Assembly (NCBI GenBank): GCA_001563885.1
Contig: LKMM01000013.1
Coordinates: 1 to 19,303, forward strand
DNA length: 19,303 bases
Direction: 5' to 3'
DNA from: Natrialbaceae archaeon B1-Br10_E2g27
Lineage (GTDB): Archaea > Halobacteriota > Halobacteria > Halobacteriales > Natrialbaceae
How positions within the stretch are numbered: position 1 is the stretch's first letter; each line of letters begins with the position of its first letter. Shown piece by piece: positions 15,526 through 19,303 of the stretch. A model generated the notes under the pieces. It had not been told where the DNA came from and did no database searches. It worked only from the letters and a program-made list of their open reading frames with translations. The position numbers and the translations under genes were made by a program.

Positions 15526-16341
15526 ATGTCCGACCTCGAGTCACTGGCCGAAGAGATCGATCGCGATTCGACGGTTGTCGCGCTGACGGGTGCTGGCACC
15601 TCTGCACCCTCGGGCGTGCCGACGTTTCGCGGCGATGGGGGTGTCTGGGAGCGCTTCGAGGAGGGACAGTTTACCTACGGTCGATTTCGGTCGGATCCGG
15701 GCGGCTTCTGGCGAGACCGCCTCGAGTTGCAACGGGAACTGTTCGGCGACGTCTCCGGCCCGAACGTCGCCCACGAGGCGCTGGCAACGATGGAACGCGA
15801 CGGATTTGTCGACGCGATCTGTACGCAAAATACCGACGGCCTCCACGAAGCCGCCGCCCGGGCAGTCTCCGAGCGAGCCAACGCGGGAGCCAAGAGAAAA
15901 GATGGGACAGCAGAGGCGACGATCCTCGAGTTACACGGCAACGCAAAACGGGTTCGGTGTGTCGACTGTGGCCGACGAACCGACGCCGACCCTGTGTTCG
16001 AACGTGTAGCGAACGACGACGTGCCACCTCGGTGTTCGTGTGGCGGGATATACAAACCCGACGTGGTGTTGTTCGGCGAGCAGTTGCCCGAGGCGGCCAT
16101 CCAGCGGGCACAGTCGCTCGCCCGGGAGAGCGATGTCTTCCTCGCGATCGGTTCCTCACTGGTTGTCGAACCCGCGGCGTCACTTCCCCGGTTGGCCGCC
16201 TCGACGGGGGCGACCGTCGCCATCGTCACCCTCGAGTCGACTCCGTGTGATGGCCTCGCAGATGTCGTCTGTCGCGAGGACGTCACTGACGCCCTCCCGC
16301 GACTCAATGAGTTAACTATCGACGACAGTGACCGGTCGTGA
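15526..16341 (+). CDS. Sir2-family NAD-dependent protein deacylase
   Basis: Sirtuins remove acyl groups from lysines using NAD, yielding O-acyl-ADP-ribose. The 271-residue protein shows the NAD-binding GAGTSAPSGVPTFRGDGGVW at 22-41, TQNTDGLH at 100-107, catalytic His137 in ELHGNAKRV, and zinc ligands Cys145/Cys148 and Cys170/Cys172. It also has KPDVVLFGEQLPE at 177-189 and GSSLVVEPAASL at 209-220. The zinc pairs are intact although the second is CxC (usual spacing CxxC), and PTFR replaces the common PDFR. The start is ATG 15526 (MSDLESLAEE); the upstream ATG at 15496 adds ten basic residues unlike haloarchaeal proteins. It ends 5 bases before the convergent HTH_10 stop. Substrates could include Alba-like chromatin proteins or acetyl-CoA synthetase, neither shown here. 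Confidence 0.93.
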   Translation: MSDLESLAEEIDRDSTVVALTGAGTSAPSGVPTFRGDGGVWERFEEGQFTYGRFRSDPGGFWRDRLELQRELFGDVSGPNVAHEALATMERDGFVDAICTQNTDGLHEAAARAVSERANAGAKRKDGTAEATILELHGNAKRVRCVDCGRRTDADPVFERVANDDVPPRCSCGGIYKPDVVLFGEQLPEAAIQRAQSLARESDVFLAIGSSLVVEPAASLPRLAASTGATVAIVTLESTPCDGLADVVCREDVTDALPRLNELTIDDSDRS

Positions 16342-16346
16342 CCGCA

Positions 16347-16994
16347 TCAAAATAGGTGTTCTTCGATCAGTCGTGCCTGTCCGCGTCGAAGCCGTTCGCT
16401 GACCGCCTGTGTCGAAATTTCGAGGCTGTCGGCGACCGATCCAAGCGTCGTATCCCGTGGCACCTCAAAAAAGCCAGCTTCGTGTGCGAGAACGAGCGCT
16501 TCACGCTGTGAGTCAGTCAGCGTCTCCCGACTGCGGAGATGACACGGTTCGGTTCCATCTGCCAGACGGTGGAGTTCGAAGGTGACGTTTTCACGCTCGA
16601 GAAAGTCGTGATACCGGGTAAACGCATCCCGGTCTGGAAAGCGCATCTCGACCTCCCATCGACCATCCTGGCCCCGACACTCGAGTAGTTCGCCGCCGAC
16701 GCCAACCCAGTGTCGGTACGCACAGATAACGTCCGAATCGCTGCGACGGATCCGATAGAGCGTCCACTCCTCGGCGTCGGTGATCCGTTCGTAGCTGTCG
16801 ACGGTTTTGTCGTCGGCAAGCGTTCGCTCGAGTCGATCGACATCCCCACACCGAGCCCAGCAGAACGCGATCGGCCGCGCCGGATCGAGCGCATACTGAC
16901 GCTCGAGATCGACCGTCAGCGACGGCATCGCCTCGAGCGTCGGTCCGAGCACGAGGTCCGGCGACGTCGCTTCGAATTCCGCGAGGAGGCTCAT
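16347..16994 (-). CDS. HTH_10 (bacterio-opsin activator-like) transcriptional regulator
   Basis: The protein has 215 residues. The C-terminal helix-turn-helix (~158-212), LTDSQREALVLAHEAGFFEV then TTLGSVADSLEISTQAVSERL, is the signature of the haloarchaeal Bat-type HTH_10 family. The N-terminal ~150 residues are the associated small-ligand or sensor domain (beta-rich, no PAS or GAF motif visible). It contains Cys45, Cys49, Cys91, Cys106 and Cys151, unusually many for a haloarchaeal protein of this size. Such regulators typically act at a few unlinked promoters; no target is evident here. The start is the ATG at 16992-16994, with a weak TATA-like CTAAACTG ~27-32 bases upstream. The partner or ligand is unknown. 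Confidence 0.9.
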   Translation of the reverse strand: MSLLAEFEATSPDLVLGPTLEAMPSLTVDLERQYALDPARPIAFCWARCGDVDRLERTLADDKTVDSYERITDAEEWTLYRIRRSDSDVICAYRHWVGVGGELLECRGQDGRWEVEMRFPDRDAFTRYHDFLERENVTFELHRLADGTEPCHLRSRETLTDSQREALVLAHEAGFFEVPRDTTLGSVADSLEISTQAVSERLRRGQARLIEEHLF

Positions 16995-17071
16995 GGTCTG
17001 AGTCGCAAGCGATGGGTGAAAACAGTTTAGGCCAAATTGGCTTTTTGAGCCCGCAAAGTGGCTAAATACAA

Positions 17072-17776
17072 CTATGCAGCATCCGATGCGGCGTCGACAG
17101 TCTCCCGAACGGCATCGACCCCATCCTCGTGGGCGAGGTTGCCGACGACGATGACGTCGGCGTGTTGGGCCATCCCGTAGGCCGAATCGTAGTCGTGGAT
17201 GCCGCCACCGTAAAACAGCGTCGCCTCGTCGACGGCTCCATCCGCGGCTTCGACGATCGCCTCCTCACCGAGCATACCCGAGTACTCGACGTAGACGATC
17301 TCCTGACCGAACATCCGCTCGGCGATTTTCGCATACGCCGCGACGTCGTCTGCGCTTAACTCACAGTCGGCTTCGGTCAGTTGCGCCACGTCCGCCTCCG
17401 GGTTCAGGACGATGTAGGCCTCGAGTGTCGTCCGATCCCACTCGAGGTCGCCATCGATGCGAACCCACTCTTTGTGCGCGCCAGTGATCCAAAACGGCGA
17501 GCCAGCGTTGAACACCGTCGGGATGAGATAGCCCTCGAGTGCCTCGTTGTCGATGACGACGTCCGGATTCGAGGGTTCCTGATAGAGCGGTACGTCGTGT
17601 TCGGCACAGGCCTCGACGACGGCTTCCATGTTCTCTTCGGTGATCCCCATCGTGCCGCCGATTTCGATGGCGTCGGTTCCAGTCGCACAGAGATCGCCGT
17701 ACGTGATACCCTCGGGAAGATCCTTGTCGGGATCGATCTTGAGGACGTGATTCCAGTCGTCCCAGGGAGCAGTCAT
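17072..17776 (-). CDS. Geranylgeranylglyceryl phosphate synthase
   Basis: This enzyme transfers a geranylgeranyl group to the C3 oxygen of sn-glycerol 1-phosphate, the first ether bond of archaeal membrane lipids. The 234-residue TIM barrel has HVLKIDPDKDLPEG at 10-22, GGTMGITEEN at 40-49, IPTVFNAGSPFWI at 85-97, YVEYSGMLG at 162-170, FYGGGIHDYDSA at 188-199 and VIVVGNLAHED at 208-218; these include the glycerol-phosphate-binding segments of the family. The ATG at 17774-17776 (MTAPWDDWNHV) gives the expected start; the frame runs nine codons further but those are basic and unlike the family. It depends on the mevalonate pathway that begins with the HMG-CoA reductase encoded 14 kb away. The upstream promoter is not clear. 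Confidence 0.94.
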   Translation of the reverse strand: MTAPWDDWNHVLKIDPDKDLPEGITYGDLCATGTDAIEIGGTMGITEENMEAVVEACAEHDVPLYQEPSNPDVVIDNEALEGYLIPTVFNAGSPFWITGAHKEWVRIDGDLEWDRTTLEAYIVLNPEADVAQLTEADCELSADDVAAYAKIAERMFGQEIVYVEYSGMLGEEAIVEAADGAVDEATLFYGGGIHDYDSAYGMAQHADVIVVGNLAHEDGVDAVRETVDAASDAA

Positions 17777-17854
17777 ACCGCGTCGTTTCCCGACAACCGG
17801 CAAAAGCGCTACGAAACGACGCCCGAGAAAGTCGCCTGTGAGCCGCTAATGCGT

Positions 17855-17902
17855 CCAGTTTGGTTTTTCATGCTATCGGATGGAACTGTGGACCCAAACT
17901 GG
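17855..17902. repeat. Imperfectly spaced inverted repeat (9-base arms)
   Basis: CCAGTTTGG (17855-17863) and CCAAACTGG (17894-17902) are exact reverse complements separated by 30 bases. A T-run (TTTTT) follows the left arm. The repeat lies ~20 bases before the TATA-like GATTTAATAAG. It may be an operator pair for the small plus-strand ORF, or a fossil terminal repeat. Confidence 0.4.
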
Positions 17903-17920
17903 CGGACGAAACCTTCAGTA

Positions 17921-17931
17921 AGATTTAATAA
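17921..17931 (+). promoter_or_regulatory. Possible TATA box of the 34-residue ORF
   Basis: GATTTAATAAG matches the haloarchaeal TATA consensus well and lies in the spacer with no other plus-strand gene to serve. The expected start of transcription is ~17950-17955, just before the ATG at 17966. Confidence 0.4.
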
Positions 17932-17965
17932 GCATTGAGATAGATGTCTGTCGAAGACAGCCGAG

Positions 17966-18070
17966 ATGAAAGAGGCGAGCCAAGAAGACGTCGAAGAAGC
18001 TATTTTGGAACTCGAGCGAGAAGAGATGGGACAGCCGCTGTACCCGAGAACTCGCGTCGAACGCGAGTGA
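17966..18070 (+). CDS. Possible small acidic protein, 34 residues
   Basis: From the ATG at 17966 the frame reads MKEASQEDVEEAILELEREE and ends in RTRVERE before TGA at 18068-18070. It is strongly acidic and would form an amphipathic helix, as typical haloarchaeal small proteins do. A TATA-like GATTTAATAAG is centred ~40 bases upstream, giving a leader of about a dozen bases. I recognise no family. An overlapping frame from ATG 17944 is arginine-rich and looks like a shadow. The length is too short for firm coding evidence. Confidence 0.35.
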   Translation: MKEASQEDVEEAILELEREEMGQPLYPRTRVERE

Positions 18071-18101
18071 CAGTTCGTTCGATTCGGTAGTGTCTGATCT
18101 C

Positions 18102-19286
18102 TTAAATTCCCTGACTCATCAGGTGGCTTCGCAACACGTCTGCCTCCTTTGACCCCGCGGCAGTGTTGACCAGTACGATCGTTTCGTCGCCATCGAACGT
18201 CCCTGTGAGTTCCCACGCGCCGGCGGCCGCCGTGGCCGAACTCGGGGCACACTCGAGGCCCTCGTTGGCGGCGACCTGGACGCCAGCCTCGAGGATATCC
18301 TGATCCTCGAGCGCAATCGCCCCGCCGTCAGTTCGTCGGATCGCCTCGAGTGCCCACGACCCGCCCGCAGGGTCGGGAATTTCAAGATCACCACAGATCG
18401 TATCCGGATGCTCGGTGGGGGTTATCTCGTCGTCTCCAGCCTCGTATGCCTCGACGATGGGCGCACAGCCGTCGGCCTGGGTGGCATACAGGGCAGGTTG
18501 ATCCTCGATCAATCCCAGCGTCTCGAGTTCGCGTGTGGCTTTCGCCAGCCCGACGATGCCGGTTCCACTACCCGTCGGATAACAAATTATATCGGGCACG
18601 TCCCACTCGAGTTGCTCGACGATCTCATACAGAATCGTCTTCATACCCTCGTGGCGATAGGGCGTCGTAAACGACTGCAGCGAGTACCGATCGTCGTGTT
18701 CGGCGAGCCCCTCCTCGTAGGCGGCAAGCGCGTCGTCGAACCGGCCGCCGACGACGGACATCTCGCCGCCGTGGACGTTTACCATCGCCTTCGTCGTAAA
18801 ACTCGAACGCGAGGGCAGATAGACCGTCGACTCGAGGCCGGCACGGCCGGCATACGCCGCGGCGGACTGGCCGCCATTGCCCGGGGAGGCGAGCGTGACC
18901 GTCTCGGCGTTGTGGTGGGTTGTGGCCGTCACTGCGAGTGACTGCCCGCGGTCGACGGCGGCCCCCGTTGGATTCCGGCTCTCGTCTTTGATCAGGACGC
19001 GGTCGACGCCTAACTCCGCCGCCAGCGTCGGACACTCGACCAGCGGCGTCGCGCCTTCGGCCATCGAGACCGCAGATGCGTGGGGAAATGGCAGTAGCTC
19101 TTCGTACCGCCACATCGACTCGAACGGTCTCGAGGCAAGCGTCTCGGAGTCGAGATCGATCTCGTCGTAGGCATACTGGGGATCTAACAGGCCGCCACAG
19201 TCCGGACACCGGTGGTGTTCTTCGGCGTCGAAGGTCGCCCCGCAGTCGACACACTCGAGACCGACGAAAGCGGTGGTCGTCTCCAT
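18102..19286 (-). CDS. Threonine synthase-like protein lacking the PLP lysine
   Basis: Threonine synthase converts O-phosphohomoserine to threonine with PLP bound to a lysine in NPTGSFKDRG. This 394-residue homologue has an N-terminal zinc ribbon (Cys12, Cys15, Cys27, Cys30), TPLVECPTLAAELGVDRVLI at 80-99, then NPTGAAVDRG at 105-114, where Val111 stands in place of the lysine (codon GTC, bases 18954-18956). The PLP-loop text SPGNGGQSAAAYAGRAG (134-150) and the phosphate-binding YPTGSGTGIVG (236-246) are still present. No other lysine is obviously placed to replace it. The fold is therefore clear, but threonine synthase activity is doubtful. The gene is intact and full length, so it is not a decayed copy. 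The start is ATG 19284-19286; little upstream sequence is visible. Confidence 0.85.
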   Translation of the reverse strand: METTTAFVGLECVDCGATFDAEEHHRCPDCGGLLDPQYAYDEIDLDSETLASRPFESMWRYEELLPFPHASAVSMAEGATPLVECPTLAAELGVDRVLIKDESRNPTGAAVDRGQSLAVTATTHHNAETVTLASPGNGGQSAAAYAGRAGLESTVYLPSRSSFTTKAMVNVHGGEMSVVGGRFDDALAAYEEGLAEHDDRYSLQSFTTPYRHEGMKTILYEIVEQLEWDVPDIICYPTGSGTGIVGLAKATRELETLGLIEDQPALYATQADGCAPIVEAYEAGDDEITPTEHPDTICGDLEIPDPAGGSWALEAIRRTDGGAIALEDQDILEAGVQVAANEGLECAPSSATAAAGAWELTGTFDGDETIVLVNTAAGSKEADVLRSHLMSQGI

Positions 19287-19303
19287 ATGCGAGTGTTCGA
19301 CCC

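Larger units (their letters stand above)
17777..18101. other. Spacer between GGGP synthase and the threonine-synthase homologue
   Basis: This 325-base stretch is more A+T-rich than its neighbours. It contains a 9-base inverted repeat (17855-17902), a TATA-like GATTTAATAAG (17921-17931) on the plus strand, and a possible 34-codon ORF. No RNA gene or transposase remnant was recognised. GGGP synthase would be transcribed leftward from its left end; the thrC-like gene ends at its right end. Confidence 0.6.

Noticed and set aside
17944..18090. Overlapping plus-strand frame from ATG 17944 (RRRRRSYFG-like)
   Set aside because: Strongly basic, against the acidic trend of this organism's proteins; looks like a shadow of the 34-codon frame.
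1..19303. CRISPR array, tRNA or rRNA genes, toxin-antitoxin or restriction system
   Set aside because: No regularly spaced direct repeats, cloverleaf-like segments or recognisable defence genes were seen in reading; a tRNA or CRISPR scan would settle it.

Overview
The window is chromosomal DNA from a haloarchaeon, most likely of the Natrialba/Natronorubrum/Haloterrigena type (the genus is an inference). The evidence is high G+C, very acidic proteins, mostly leaderless genes with archaeal TATA-like boxes about 25-30 bases upstream, and archaea-only enzymes: the halophile [2Fe-2S] ferredoxin, geranylgeranylglyceryl phosphate synthase, the archaeal CoA enzymes, an archaeal AspRS and an HTH_10 regulator.

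Left edge (1-1198): the 5' end of an IS5-like transposase and one end of its insertion sequence lie directly against a PiT phosphate permease gene that has lost its start. Positions 1399-4482 hold ferredoxin (+), then on the minus strand HMG-CoA reductase, tyrosyl-tRNA synthetase and a small glycine-zipper gene that appears frameshifted. Positions 4513-8696 hold a choloylglycine-hydrolase-family amidase, phosphopantothenate synthetase, a divergent AI-2E/PerM-family membrane protein (+) and pantoate kinase; the two kinase/ligase genes are the consecutive archaeal steps from pantoate to phosphopantothenate. Positions 8757-12195 hold a membrane-anchored double AAA ATPase with a degenerate second domain and an aspartyl-tRNA synthetase of the non-discriminating type. 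Positions 12311-16994 hold a pseudo-receiver/PAS/PAS/GAF histidine kinase, an RNase HI-like protein, a divergent Sir2 deacylase (+) and an HTH_10 regulator. Positions 17072-19286 hold GGGP synthase, a roughly 325-base spacer with an inverted repeat and a possible 34-residue ORF, and a threonine-synthase homologue whose PLP-binding lysine is replaced by valine.

Most genes are housekeeping and form no single operon. Themes are lipid synthesis (HMG-CoA reductase makes mevalonate; GGGP synthase makes the first ether bond), CoA synthesis, and translation (TyrRS, AspRS). No tRNA, rRNA, CRISPR array or obvious defence system was seen. The items most worth follow-up are the lysine-less threonine-synthase homologue, the membrane-anchored AAA protein with a probably non-hydrolysing D2, the IS-broken phosphate permease and the frameshifted small gene.
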